This document shows positions 63,848 to 64,000 of a stretch of DNA of 64,000 nt, piece after piece (the first letter of the stretch is position 1; each line of letters starts with the position of its first letter). The position numbers were made by a program, and so were the translations under genes. This DNA is from an uncultured Bacteroidales bacterium. GTDB lineage: Bacteria; Bacteroidota; Bacteroidia; Bacteroidales; Salinivirgaceae. The notes under the pieces are model-generated. The model saw only the letters and a program-made list of their open reading frames with translations. It had not been told where the DNA came from and made no database searches. The DNA is taken from positions 29,778 to 93,777 of the forward strand of contig CALJOM010000001.1 of assembly GCA_937981765.1 (NCBI GenBank), given 5' to 3'.

Positions 63848-64000
63848 GTTGATACGACATTTTTGATTATTAATAAACCCCAAACTGCTTGCACTTAAGA
63901 TTTTCCGCTTTTACCCTAAATACGGAAACGCTATGAACAGCCGGAGAATTGTAACTAAAATCTCGTTTTGTATATTGTTGCATGATAATATTTAGAGCCT

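Noticed and set aside
63931-64000. Possible start of a plus-strand gene at the window end
   Set aside because: ATG 63931 hits a stop after 20 codons; a later ATG at 63982 has only six codons before the edge. Not enough to call a gene.

Overview
The window looks like ordinary chromosome from a member of the phylum Bacteroidota, probably a Bacteroidales-like anaerobe or facultative anaerobe. Four things support this. The primary sigma factor is short and lacks region 1.1. The rpmB-rpmG-DUF4295-ftsY-rimO block is typical of the phylum. Shine-Dalgarno sites are largely absent. Many genes carry the Bacteroidota housekeeping promoter, TTTG about 19-22 nt upstream of TAnnTTTG, and these promoters let several start codons be corrected here. 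No prophage, insertion sequence, CRISPR array or rRNA operon was seen. Two tRNA genes, Leu(GAG) and Arg(CCG), lie on the minus strand.

Layout. 1-5.2 kb: the start of a TPR-like protein, a membrane-anchored NPP-type phosphodiesterase, a Na+/Ca2+ exchanger, the dipeptidase PepD and an M23 peptidase. 5.5-11 kb: clpB, then a minus-strand cluster of dapF, a kinase with two SiaB-type domains, and two SiaC-type phosphoproteins. 11-18 kb: a DegP-type protease, rpoD, slyD, an NtrC-type regulator with its sensor kinase, and pnuC. 18-25.5 kb: ribosomal proteins L28 and L33, DUF4295, then a long tight operon ftsY-rimO-BASS transporter-acyltransferase-cysteine desulfidase-class IV aminotransferase, ending in a strong terminator. 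25.5-34 kb (minus strand): gdhA, a large receiver/PPDK-N protein, tRNA-Leu, a TPR-PAS histidine kinase and gcvT. 34-37.4 kb: dnaK, mgsA and a nitroreductase. 37.4-47.6 kb (minus strand): a TonB-dependent receptor, a DEAD-box helicase, two outer-membrane proteins, a decayed cvfB-like gene and recG. 47.6-51.4 kb: an ABC exporter pair and a thiol-disulfide protein. 51.5-58.1 kb (minus strand): a methyltransferase, a rhodanese, an OlsF-type acyltransferase fusion, ftsE, an HMCES-type protein and speA. 58.2-64 kb: pgi, a broken lipoprotein gene, tRNA-Arg, an LTA-synthase-like sulfatase and a lipoprotein alkaline phosphatase.

Most of the content is housekeeping: protein quality control, translation, central metabolism and envelope. 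The parts most worth a second look are the tandem-SiaB/two-SiaC phosphorelay, the receiver-fused PPDK-N protein that lacks the phosphotransfer and PEP-binding domains, the HhH-barrel/PorV-like outer-membrane pair, the ftsE-olsF-rhodanese operon, and two genes broken by clustered frameshifts or stops in an otherwise intact region.
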